A stretch of DNA of 64,000 nucleotides from JAEMQF01 sp963775015 (GTDB taxonomy: Bacteria; Pseudomonadota; Gammaproteobacteria; Burkholderiales; Burkholderiaceae_C), in assembly GCA_963775015.1 (NCBI GenBank), contig CAVZHI010000015.1, positions 558,001-622,000 on the forward strand. Direction: 5' to 3'. The first letter of the stretch is position 1, and every line of letters begins with the position of its first letter. A program made the position numbers and the translations under genes. Of this stretch, positions 30,113-38,449 are shown one piece after another. The notes beneath the pieces were generated by a model. The model did not search any database. It worked only from the letters and a program-made list of their open reading frames with translations, and was not told the DNA's origin.

Positions 30113-32305
30113 TCATCGCGTCAGGCGCAGAACCATCTGCGGCAAGACCCGCGGCAGCGATTCGATGCGGTCCAGCACCCGGTAGTTGGCCGCGCCGCAG
30201 ATCGCGCGCACGTAGCCGTCCGCAGCCGGGTCGAGTGTGACGCAGAACACCACCAGCCCCAAGCGCCCGGCTTCGAGCACCGCGCGGCGCGCGTCTTCGA
30301 TCAGATAGCGCGGATCAAAAATGTCGATGTCGTGCGGCTCGCCGTCGGTAACGAACAGGAGCAGTTTGCGGCGCTGTGGCTGCGTGGCAAGCCGCACGCT
30401 GGCGTGGCGCAGCGCCGCACCCATGCGCGTGGACAGGCGCGGCCGCACGCTGGCCAGGCGGGCGACGGCTCGCGTGGCGAGCTCTTCGCCGAAGCCCAGG
30501 ATCTCGTCGTAGCGCACTTCGTGGCGCCCGTTCGAGCAGAACGCGTGCAGGGCGCAGCGATCGCCGGCGCGGATCAGCGTCAGGCAGGTCAGCACGGCCG
30601 CTTCCCGCGCCAGGTCGAACACGCTTCCGTGGCCCGAGGCCACCGGGTCCGCGCCCGAGGCTGAACTGTCGAGCAGCACCAGCGCGGCGATGTCGCGCTC
30701 GCGCCGGTCGATGCGCTGGTGCACCTTCTGTCCCGGCGAGTGGCGGGTGCGGCGCTCGATCGCCGAGCGCACCGCCGCGTCGATATCGAGTTCGTCGCCA
30801 CGCAACTGGGCGCGCAGCTTCACTCTTTCGCGCAGGCGCCCGGCGCGCATCACGCGTTCCAGTCGCCCGAGCAGGAGCGTGTTCCTGTCGATGCACGCTT
30901 GCAGCGCACTCGGGTCGCCGGGTGTCGGTCGGCCTACGAGCACGGTGCACCAGGCGCCGCGGTAGTCGCCGATCAGGCGGTCCCACTCGGGGTACTGGTG
31001 CGTCGCGAGCAGCGAGCGCTCGGTGCCGCCTGCACCGGCCTCGACGTGGCGCGGGCGTGGCGCCGGCGCGCCGCTGTCGGAGTCCTGGTCGACTTCCTCG
31101 TCGGTGGTGTCGTCAGGCGGCAGCGGCAGCGGATCGGCGGCAAGCTGGACCAGCGGCTGCGCGTCGGCACCGGGTTGCCACAGGTGCGCGTTGTCGTCGC
31201 GGTACGACGGCTCGACGACGTATTCGCGCGCATTGAACTGCAGGCGCATCTGGCCGACGTCGTTGCCCAGGCGCGAGGCCATGTCGCGCAGCGCCGCTTT
31301 TTGCAGCAGTCGCGGCTGGCGGCCGCCGTCGCTGGCCTCGAAAAACAGGCGCCGTGCCTTGACGACCCATGGGTGCGGATCGGTGCGTTGCGGGTCCAGC
31401 AGGCAGCGCGCCAGGCGCAGCATCAGCACGACGAAGCTGTTGCCGTGCGACGCTTCGACCGTGTGGAACTGCAGCCACAGGCGCCGCAAGCCCGGCATCT
31501 CGGCGCACGCGAGCGCTTCGACGCGTGCGTCTTCGAGCAGCCCGAGCAGTGCAGTCTGGATCGGCTTCAAGCTGCCGCGCTCGAAACGCTGCGTGCTGTG
31601 GCACAGGTGCGCCGCTGCGTGCGCGGCCGCCGCGTCGTACCAGCTGCGCGCCAGGGGGCCGCGCAGCGCCCGGCCCGCTTCGGGCAGGTGCAATCCCAGA
31701 TTGCTGAGAAACGGGCGCCGCGTCGCCAGGCCCTGTTCCACCGGCAGCAGCTTCGGTGCCACGTCGAACAGCGCGCGCAACAGGTGGCCCAGGCGCGCCT
31801 TGCTCGACGCGAGGTCGATGCGCGCATCGGGCGCGGCGACGGCGAGTGTCGATTCGCGCGAGCGCAGCTCGAAGTGCGCCAGCGCCGCGTCACTCTCGGC
31901 GCTGCGCAGCTGGCCGTGGCGCAGGCCCAGGCGCGCCCACATCAGCAGCTCCGCCGGTGAGCCGTGGCGCAGCACTTCTTCTGAGCTTTCCAGCAGCGCC
32001 AATGTGCAATGGCGCGCCTCTTGCGCGACTTCGCGCACGGCGGTGAGCCAGGCCGCCAGGCCGCCGCTGCCGGTGAGGCGCGGCGCGAGCAGCGACAGGC
32101 GTTGCACGATGGCACCGAGCAGCGCGGCATCCGCGCCGAGCATGCGCAGCTCGACCAGGCTTTGCGCGAGCAGTTGCGACGACTCCTCGCTAAGGTTGGC
32201 CTCGAGCACATGGCGCGAGCGCTCCATCTCGAGCGTCACGCTGTCGGGCAACTGCGCCGCACGCAGCGTGGCGATCGGATTGCGGTAGGTCTTGGGAATG
32301 CTCAC
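30113..32305 (-). CDS. VWA-domain protein of NorD/CbbO type, copy 2
   Basis: The protein is 730 residues with the same architecture as copy 1. It has a long helical N-terminal region, an acidic linker (DDTTDEEVDQDSDSG) and a C-terminal VWA domain with intact MIDAS: DxSxS in LLDSSASG, Thr in STRMGAALRHAS and Asp in VTDGEPHD. Shared segments with copy 1 include FCSNGRHEV, DPHPWVVKARRLFFE and YPEWDRL. It ends the long amide operon, after the second MoxR gene, and stops 21 bases before the TonB-operon promoter. Two non-identical MoxR-VWA pairs imply two client complexes or a mixed one. Confidence 0.9.
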   Translation of the reverse strand: MSIPKTYRNPIATLRAAQLPDSVTLEMERSRHVLEANLSEESSQLLAQSLVELRMLGADAALLGAIVQRLSLLAPRLTGSGGLAAWLTAVREVAQEARHCTLALLESSEEVLRHGSPAELLMWARLGLRHGQLRSAESDAALAHFELRSRESTLAVAAPDARIDLASSKARLGHLLRALFDVAPKLLPVEQGLATRRPFLSNLGLHLPEAGRALRGPLARSWYDAAAAHAAAHLCHSTQRFERGSLKPIQTALLGLLEDARVEALACAEMPGLRRLWLQFHTVEASHGNSFVVLMLRLARCLLDPQRTDPHPWVVKARRLFFEASDGGRQPRLLQKAALRDMASRLGNDVGQMRLQFNAREYVVEPSYRDDNAHLWQPGADAQPLVQLAADPLPLPPDDTTDEEVDQDSDSGAPAPRPRHVEAGAGGTERSLLATHQYPEWDRLIGDYRGAWCTVLVGRPTPGDPSALQACIDRNTLLLGRLERVMRAGRLRERVKLRAQLRGDELDIDAAVRSAIERRTRHSPGQKVHQRIDRRERDIAALVLLDSSASGADPVASGHGSVFDLAREAAVLTCLTLIRAGDRCALHAFCSNGRHEVRYDEILGFGEELATRAVARLASVRPRLSTRMGAALRHASVRLATQPQRRKLLLFVTDGEPHDIDIFDPRYLIEDARRAVLEAGRLGLVVFCVTLDPAADGYVRAICGAANYRVLDRIESLPRVLPQMVLRLTR

Positions 32306-32387
32306 GGCGACGGCCCGTTGATTGCGCGAGCGCGAGGTCCGGGCAGGCGATGCGGCGCGACGCTGGCGCTGCGCGAGACGCGGCGCG

Positions 32388-33260
32388 TCAGAACGACGCG
32401 GCCACCGCGGCCTCGAGCGCCTGCGCCATGTCGGCGTCGTCGGTCACCGGGTGCACCACCGCCATGCGGCAAGCGGTCACCGGGTCCAGGCCGCGCGCGA
32501 TCAGCGCGCCGGCGTGCACCAGCATGCGCGTCGAGGCGCCTTCTTCCAGGCCATGCCCCTTGAGGCGGCGCGTGCGCTCGCCCAGTGCAACCAGTTTGGC
32601 CGCGCTGGTTGCGTCCAGCCCGGTTTCATGGACCACGATCTCGGCCTCGATCGCGGTGTTCGGGAACCCGAACTCAATCGCCGCGAAGCGCTGACGCGTC
32701 GACGTCTTTAAGTCTTTCATCACCGTCTGGTAGCCCGGGTTGTACGAGATCACCAACTGAAAGTCGGCGTGCGCGTGCACGAGCTGGTTCAATTTTTCGA
32801 TCGGCAGTACGCGCCGCGCGTCGGACAGGGGGTGGATCACAACCGTGGTGTCGGCGCGCGCCTCGACGACTTCATCCAGATAACAGATCGCGCCGTAACG
32901 CGCAGCGAGCGCGAGCGGGCCATCTTGCCAGCGTGTGCCTTCGGCGTCGAGCAGCCAGCGGCCGACCAGGTCGCCGGCGGTGATGTCTTCGTTGCACGCC
33001 ACCGTGATCAGCGGCTTGCCCAACCGCCACGCCATGTGCTCGACGAAGCGGCTCTTGCCGCAGCCCGTCGGGCCTTTCAACATCAATGGCAGGCGCAGGC
33101 CGAACGCGGCGTCGAACAGCGCGATCTCGTCGGCGACGCCGCGGTAATACGGTTCGCGTTCGATCCGGTACGGCGCCAGCGGGTCGCCCGGCGCGCCGCC
33201 CGTGGGGCGGCGCTCGGGTGCCGCGGCGCCGCGACGCTGACCGAGCGTGGAATCGCTCAT
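32388..33260 (-). CDS. MoxR-family AAA+ ATPase (CbbQ/NorQ type), copy 2
   Basis: The protein is 290 residues. An N-terminal Gly/Pro/Arg-rich extension (MSDSTLGQRRGAAAPERRP) is followed by the ATPase core closely matching copy 1: GPTGCGKS Walker A, ITVACNEDITAGDLVGRWLL, ICYLDEVVEARADTTVVIHP and VISYNPGYQTVMKDLKTSTR. It begins 17 bases after amiE and is followed by VWA copy 2, so the pair is cotranscribed with the aliphatic amidase and formamidase. Confidence 0.93.
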   Translation of the reverse strand: MSDSTLGQRRGAAAPERRPTGGAPGDPLAPYRIEREPYYRGVADEIALFDAAFGLRLPLMLKGPTGCGKSRFVEHMAWRLGKPLITVACNEDITAGDLVGRWLLDAEGTRWQDGPLALAARYGAICYLDEVVEARADTTVVIHPLSDARRVLPIEKLNQLVHAHADFQLVISYNPGYQTVMKDLKTSTRQRFAAIEFGFPNTAIEAEIVVHETGLDATSAAKLVALGERTRRLKGHGLEEGASTRMLVHAGALIARGLDPVTACRMAVVHPVTDDADMAQALEAAVAASF

Positions 33261-33277
33261 GCGACCGACTTGCCGTG

Positions 33278-34318
33278 TCAGCGGTGCGCCGCCGTGCTCT
33301 GGTTCGGAATGCCCTCGATCGGGCATTCGTCGGTGCCGACGGTGGAGCGCGTGATTGCCTCGACCTGCTGGCGCGTGCCTTCCGGATCCTTGATCCACTT
33401 CGAGTAGAAGTCGTACGGGCACGCTGCCACGCCCCTGTCGCCTTCGCGCGAGTTGATCAGTCCGGTGTAGCCGCGGTGCACCAGCTTGAACAGGTGGTTC
33501 TCGCTCTGGCCGTTCTTGCGGAAGTCGCGGATCAGCGTCTTGGACAGTGCCGCGTACTGGACCCCCATGTCTTCCTCGCCGCATTCGCCGAGGGTGCGGC
33601 CGTCGAAGCCGATGATCGCCGAGTGGCCGAAGTAGGAGTACACGCCGTCGAAACCGGAAGCGTTGGCCACGGCGACATAGGTGTTGTTCGCGAAGGCCAT
33701 CGCCTTGGACATCAAGATCTGCTGTTCCTTCGCCGGGTACATATAGCCCTGGCAGCGAATGATCAACTCGGCGCCCTTCATCGCGCAGTCGCGCCAGATC
33801 TCCGGGTAGTTGCCGTCGTCGCAGATGATCAGGCTGATCTTCAGGCCCTTGGGTCCGTCGGACACGTAGGTGCAGTTGCCCGGGTACCAGCCTTCGATCG
33901 GCACCCACGGCATGATCTTGCGGTACTTCTGGACGATCTCGCCCTTGTCGTTCATCAGGATCAGCGTGTTGTACGGCGCCTTCTTCGGGTGCTCTTCATG
34001 GCGCTCGCCGGTGAGCGAGAACACGCCCCACACCTTCGCCTTGCGGCACGCCTCGCCGAAGATCTCGGTTTCCGCCCCGGGCACGGTGGACGCGGTGTCG
34101 TACATCTCCTTGCTGTCGTACATGATGCCGTGCGTGCTGTACTCGGGAAAGATCACCAGGTCCATGCCGGGCAGGCCGACCTTCATGCCTTCGAGCATCT
34201 TCGCGATGTTGCGCGCATTGGCGATGACTTCCGCCTTGCTGTGCAGCCGGGGCATCTTGTAGTTGACGACCGCGACACCGACGGTGTCCTTGCTGCTGGA
34301 TATATCGCCGTGAAGCAT
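33278..34318 (-). CDS. amiE: Aliphatic amidase AmiE
   Basis: The protein is 346 residues, the same length as Pseudomonas aeruginosa AmiE. The nitrilase-superfamily triad is at the matching positions: Glu59 (VIFPEYST), Lys134 (KYRKIMPWVP) and Cys166 (LIICDDGNYPEIW). It hydrolyses short aliphatic amides such as acetamide to acid and ammonia. The start has GAGGAG upstream. It lies between fmdB and MoxR copy 2, and in Pseudomonas the gene is likewise controlled by AmiC/AmiR. Confidence 0.96.
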   Translation of the reverse strand: MLHGDISSSKDTVGVAVVNYKMPRLHSKAEVIANARNIAKMLEGMKVGLPGMDLVIFPEYSTHGIMYDSKEMYDTASTVPGAETEIFGEACRKAKVWGVFSLTGERHEEHPKKAPYNTLILMNDKGEIVQKYRKIMPWVPIEGWYPGNCTYVSDGPKGLKISLIICDDGNYPEIWRDCAMKGAELIIRCQGYMYPAKEQQILMSKAMAFANNTYVAVANASGFDGVYSYFGHSAIIGFDGRTLGECGEEDMGVQYAALSKTLIRDFRKNGQSENHLFKLVHRGYTGLINSREGDRGVAACPYDFYSKWIKDPEGTRQQVEAITRSTVGTDECPIEGIPNQSTAAHR

Positions 34319-34420
34319 TTGAATCTCCTCTCAGGGGTTGAATAACAATGGCGAGCGGTTCGGTGGAACTTCACCCGCCGACAGGGAACGGGAAAACAGG
34401 GGTTGGGGTCTCCTTCGGTT

Positions 34421-34726
34421 TCAATGGCCCAGCATCCACGGGCGTTTGGGCGCATGCGGCCGGGCCGGGGGATGCCGGTGCGCGTGGCCATGCCTATGGC
34501 CATGGGCCTTCAAGCGGTGCACCACGTCGGGCTCGTGCGCGCTCTTTTCGTTGCGCATCTCGGCGTAGCGGTTATGGCTCGCCATCAGGTTCAAGCGCGG
34601 TGCGCTCATGCTGCGCGGCGCCAGCGTCGCGCACGAGGTGCACAACGCCGGCGCGTTCGACTCGCGCATCGAGCCACGCGCTTCGAACGGCCCGCACGTC
34701 GGGCAGAGATAGTCGTAAAGCGGCAT
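34421..34726 (-). CDS. fmdB: FmdB-type zinc-ribbon protein with His-rich tail
   Basis: The protein is 101 residues. It starts with the FmdB zinc ribbon MPLYDYLCPTCGPFEARG and a second CxxC (ALCTSCATL). The last third is rich in histidine, with GHRHGHAHRHPPARPHAP near the end. That is unusual for FmdB and suggests metal binding or storage. It begins two bases after the fmdA stop. FmdB is described as a regulatory or accessory protein of formamidase operons. Confidence 0.9.
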   Translation of the reverse strand: MPLYDYLCPTCGPFEARGSMRESNAPALCTSCATLAPRSMSAPRLNLMASHNRYAEMRNEKSAHEPDVVHRLKAHGHRHGHAHRHPPARPHAPKRPWMLGH

Positions 34727-34728
34727 GG

Positions 34729-35958
34729 TCAGCTCGCGCGCGCCAGGTCGGCGCCCTTGGTCACGTGCTTCTTCGGGCCTTTCGCGTTCGGGCGGATGTC
34801 GAAGTCGAAGATCGCGGTGGGGATGTAGAGCGACACGCAGGCATTCGGAATGTCGACGACGCCGCTCACGCGGCCTTCCACCGGCGCGGTGCTCAGGATC
34901 GTGTAAACCTGCTCGCCCGAGTAGCCGAAGTTCTTCAGGTAGTTGATCGCGTGCAGGCACGCGCGTCGGTAGGCCAGCGTCACGTCGTTGTAGCGCTGGG
35001 TGCCGTCGTCTTCGACTGAAATGCCTTCGAACACCAGGAACTCGGAGTAGTTCGGTTCCACCGGCCCGGGCTCGAACATTGCCTGCGTGATGCCATACAT
35101 CTCGCAGCCGCCCTTGATGATGTCCACACCGAGGTCGATGAAGCCGCCCATCTCGATCGCGCCGCAAAACGTGATCTCGCCGTCGCCCTGCGAAAAGTGG
35201 AAGTCGCCGGTCACCAGGCCCGCGCCCTTCACGTACACCGGCAGGTAGACGCGGCTGCCGCGCGACAGGTTCTTGATGTCGCAGTTGCCGCCGTTTTCGC
35301 GCGGCGGAATCGTGCGTGCGCCTTCGCGCGCGGCCTTCTTCAGCTTGTCGCCCTTCAGGCTGCCGAGCATCACGCCGGTCGGGTCCGGCGGCAGCGCGAG
35401 CGGCGGCACGCGGTCCGGGTTGGTGGCGATCAGCGCGCGTTCGCGGTCGTTCCACTTCTTGAGCAGCTTGTGCGACGGCACGCAGCCGATGATGCCCGGG
35501 TGGGTGATGCCGGCGAAGCGCACGTTGGGCACGTGGCGCGACGTGGCGAAGATGCCTTTCAGGTCCCACACCGCCTTGCGCGGGTAGGGAAAGACGTCGG
35601 TCAGGAAACTCGCGCCGTTGTTAGTGGGGAAGATGCCGGTGTAGCCCCACTCGAAGTCGCGGTGCGGGCCGATGTCCAGGATGTCGACGACGAGCAGGTC
35701 GCCCGGCTCGGCGCCTTTCACGCCCACCGCACCCGACAGGTGGTGGCACGGCAGAAGGTTGCAATCGCGCACGTCGTTCGCGCTGTCGTTGTTGCCGATC
35801 TGGCCTCCGTCCCAGGGGAAGGTTTCGACGCGAAAGTCCTCCCCCGGCTTGACCATCGTGTACAGCGGCGTGTCGGGGTGCCAGCGGTTCACGATCACAG
35901 GCTCGGGCTGCGCGGTCACAGGGCGCTTGCGATCCACGCTGATGACGGTCTTGGGCAT
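34729..35958 (-). CDS. fmdA: Formamidase FmdA
   Basis: The protein is 409 residues of the FmdA/AmdA acetamidase-formamidase family: VNRWHPDTPLYTMVKPGEDF, CHHLSGAVGVKGAEPGDLLV, HPGIIGCVPSHKLL, TIPPRENGGNCDIKNL, GDFHFSQGDGEITFCGAIEM. It hydrolyses formamide (and weakly other short amides) to formate and ammonia. It lies in the operon with the amide/urea importer, as in the fmd cluster of Methylophilus methylotrophus. Confidence 0.95.
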   Translation of the reverse strand: MPKTVISVDRKRPVTAQPEPVIVNRWHPDTPLYTMVKPGEDFRVETFPWDGGQIGNNDSANDVRDCNLLPCHHLSGAVGVKGAEPGDLLVVDILDIGPHRDFEWGYTGIFPTNNGASFLTDVFPYPRKAVWDLKGIFATSRHVPNVRFAGITHPGIIGCVPSHKLLKKWNDRERALIATNPDRVPPLALPPDPTGVMLGSLKGDKLKKAAREGARTIPPRENGGNCDIKNLSRGSRVYLPVYVKGAGLVTGDFHFSQGDGEITFCGAIEMGGFIDLGVDIIKGGCEMYGITQAMFEPGPVEPNYSEFLVFEGISVEDDGTQRYNDVTLAYRRACLHAINYLKNFGYSGEQVYTILSTAPVEGRVSGVVDIPNACVSLYIPTAIFDFDIRPNAKGPKKHVTKGADLARAS

Positions 35959-36003
35959 GTGAGTCTCCTCTCGAAGTGGGCAGCTGGTTCGCTGCGTGGT
36001 GGG

Positions 36004-37005
36004 TCAGTCGAGCGTGCGCACGGCCTGCCGCACGCTGAATTCGGGCCCTTGCGAAATGCGCTTGAAGTAGCCGGCGTGGCCCGGCGACCCCGCCGGCCAG
36101 TTGCGCTGAAAGTGCGCCAGCCACTCGGCGTGTGCATACCGGATCGGCAGTGCGTCGAAACGAATCCCTTCCAGCGTGGTGCCGTACAGGCTGCCGGCCG
36201 GCACCGCGGCGCTCGCCGAAATCCGCGTCAGCAGCCCATAGGTCTTGCCCAGGAAGTTCGGCAGACCGGCGGCGCCGTTGTTGGCGATCAGCCGGCGTTG
36301 GCCATCGACGTCGAAGTCCTGCATCACGGGCAGTCCGGTGTGGCTGCAGGCAAACGCGCACACCTGCGCGGCGCGGAAGTAGTCGGCGATGCGCGCCGCC
36401 GGCGTGACGTGCGCGGGCGTTGCCAGCGCCTGCACCTTGAGTTCGCCGCGCGTCGGCGGCATCGCCTCGAACCCGAAGCCCCAGCCGGCGAGCGACTCGG
36501 CGTCGCCATGCACCACGGCGACGGCCTGGCCGCCGACCTCGACGCGTCGAAACATCGGCAATGCGGCGATGCGCCGGCCCAGCTCGGGGAACCCGCGCGC
36601 TGTCTCGCGCAGACTGTCCATGATCGCGTTGGAGTGCTCAACGGTCTGCGCGTCCACGGAGTCCGGGTAGTTGCAGCCGCAGCCGTTGTCCGCGTCGGCG
36701 CTGCCCAGCTCCGCTTCGACGTTGCCGAGCAACGCCGAATGCTCCAGAACAGTCTGGTTGATTTCGGAAAAACTCTCGGCGTCGACGTCGAGCCAGTTGA
36801 AGTCGCCGTTGAACAGCAGTTCCACACGCTCACCGCTGCGCTCCTCTTCGGCGCGCTGCATCGCCAGCACCTGTCGCAGGCTTTCCACATTGCCGTACAG
36901 CCCGCCCACCACATACACCGTGTGCGCCCGCAACGGCGCTGCGCCCGCAAGCGCATCGGGCGGGTAGCGGTAGTGGAGCGGGCAGCTGCGGCCGGGTGAA
37001 CTCAT
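36004..37005 (-). CDS. Metallophosphoesterase-like protein
   Basis: The protein is 333 residues. Calcineurin-type phosphoesterase motifs can be seen: VYVVGGLYGNVESLRQVL (reduced first Asp-x-His block), LLFNGDFNWLD (GD motif), AVVHGDAESLAGWGF (HGD) and FACSHTGLPVMQDF (H-x-G/T). The first motif lacks a clear DxH, so full activity is uncertain. It lies nine bases after urtE and upstream of fmdA, making it an unexpected passenger in an amide-uptake operon. Confidence 0.7.
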   Translation of the reverse strand: MSSPGRSCPLHYRYPPDALAGAAPLRAHTVYVVGGLYGNVESLRQVLAMQRAEEERSGERVELLFNGDFNWLDVDAESFSEINQTVLEHSALLGNVEAELGSADADNGCGCNYPDSVDAQTVEHSNAIMDSLRETARGFPELGRRIAALPMFRRVEVGGQAVAVVHGDAESLAGWGFGFEAMPPTRGELKVQALATPAHVTPAARIADYFRAAQVCAFACSHTGLPVMQDFDVDGQRRLIANNGAAGLPNFLGKTYGLLTRISASAAVPAGSLYGTTLEGIRFDALPIRYAHAEWLAHFQRNWPAGSPGHAGYFKRISQGPEFSVRQAVRTLD

Positions 37006-37014
37006 GGCGCGCTC

Positions 37015-37704
37015 TCAAATCGTCAGAAACGCCTGAATCCGCGCCGGGTCGACTTCGCCGCGCCGCGCCTCGTGCACAAAGGCGCCGCGCTCGATGATGA
37101 GGAGTCGATCGGCGACTTCCAGGGCAAAGCTGAGTGCCTGCTCGGCGACGATCATCGCAAAGCCGCGCTCGGCCTTGAGGCGCACCAGCGTGCGCGCGAT
37201 GTCCTTGACGATGGACGGTTGCAGGCCTTCGGTGGGCTCGTCCAGCAACAGAACCTTGGGCCGCGCGGCCAGCGCACGGGCAATCGCCAATTGTTGCTGC
37301 TGGCCCCCTGACAGGTTGCCCGCCTTGCGTGCACGCATTTCGCGCAGCGTCGGAAACACGTCGAGGATCCACGCGGGCACGCCGCCGCGGTCGTCTTGCG
37401 GCAGTCCGGCAAGAATGTTTTCTTCGACGCTGAGCTGCGCAAACACCATACGTCCCTGCGGCACATAGGCCAGCCCGGCACGCACCCGTTGGTGACTCTT
37501 CAGCCCCGAGACGTAGGCGTTGCCGACACGAACACTGCCCCCGCGCAGCGGCAGTAGGCCGATCAAGGCCTTGAGCAAGGTGGTCTTGCCCATGCCGTTG
37601 CGGCCCATCAGCGCCAACGTTTCGCCCGGCGCCACCTCGAAACTGGCGTTGTGGATGACGTGGCTCTCACCGTAGGCGACGTCGAGGTGTTGCGCGGCGA
37701 GCAT
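37015..37704 (-). CDS. urtE: Amide/urea ABC transporter ATP-binding protein UrtE
   Basis: The protein is 229 residues. Walker A is GRNGMGKTT, the signature is LSGGQQQQLAIARAL and Walker B is VLLLDEPTEGL (EPTEGLQPSIVKDI is typical of UrtE/LivF). It is the second of two ATPases in the branched-chain-amide/urea transporter. In methylotrophs the homologous FmdDEF-type system imports short amides and urea. Confidence 0.93.
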   Translation of the reverse strand: MLAAQHLDVAYGESHVIHNASFEVAPGETLALMGRNGMGKTTLLKALIGLLPLRGGSVRVGNAYVSGLKSHQRVRAGLAYVPQGRMVFAQLSVEENILAGLPQDDRGGVPAWILDVFPTLREMRARKAGNLSGGQQQQLAIARALAARPKVLLLDEPTEGLQPSIVKDIARTLVRLKAERGFAMIVAEQALSFALEVADRLLIIERGAFVHEARRGEVDPARIQAFLTI

Positions 37705-37714
37705 GGCGGACCCC

Positions 37715-38449
37715 TCAATTGCCCAGGTACACGTCGATGACGCGCGGGTCCGCCTGCACGGTATCCATCGGGCCTTCGGCGAGCAGCCTGCCCTGGTGCA
37801 GCACGGTCACGCGGTCGGCGATGCTGCGCACGAAGCCCATGTCGTGTTCGATCACGACCAGCGACCGGCCCACCGCCACGCGCTTGAGCAGCGCCGCGGT
37901 CAGCTCGCGTTCGCGCGCGCTCATGCCGGCCACCGGCTCGTCGAGCAGCAGGAGTTCGGACTCCTGCATGAGGAGCATGCCGATCTCCAACCACTGCTTC
38001 TGGCCATGCGACAGCACGCCGGCCTTGGTGCGCAATTCGGCCTCGAGGTGAATCTCGCCGGCCACTTGTTCGATGCGCGAGTCCACGTGGGCATCGGCGC
38101 GGCCGAACAGACACGCCAGAACGCCGCGTCGCCCGGGATGCGAAATCTCGAGGTTCTCGAACACCGTCAAGTCTTCGTAGGTCGACGGGTTCTGAAATTT
38201 GCGGCCGATGCCCGCGCGCGTGATCTCATAGTCGGTCATCTGCGTCAAGTCACGGTCCTTGAAGCGGATGTGCCCTTCGGTGGGCCGGGTCTTGCCGCAA
38301 ATCATGTCGAGCAAGGTGGTCTTGCCCGCGCCGTTGGGACCGATCACGCAGCGCAACTCGTCGCGCTCGACGCGGAAGTCAAGACCATCGACCGCGCGAA
38401 TGCCGTCGAACGCAACGCTCAAGTTCTTCACCTCGAGCAAGGCCGTCAT
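37715..38449 (-). CDS. urtD: Amide/urea ABC transporter ATP-binding protein UrtD
   Basis: The protein is 244 residues from the ATG at 38449, which overlaps the urtC stop. Walker A is GPNGAGKTT, the LivG-type segment is GIGRKFQNPSTYEDLTVFEN, the signature is LSHGQKQWLEIGMLL (the LSHGQKQWLEI form is characteristic of UrtD) and Walker B LLLLDEPVAGM. Confidence 0.94.
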   Translation of the reverse strand: MTALLEVKNLSVAFDGIRAVDGLDFRVERDELRCVIGPNGAGKTTLLDMICGKTRPTEGHIRFKDRDLTQMTDYEITRAGIGRKFQNPSTYEDLTVFENLEISHPGRRGVLACLFGRADAHVDSRIEQVAGEIHLEAELRTKAGVLSHGQKQWLEIGMLLMQESELLLLDEPVAGMSARERELTAALLKRVAVGRSLVVIEHDMGFVRSIADRVTVLHQGRLLAEGPMDTVQADPRVIDVYLGN

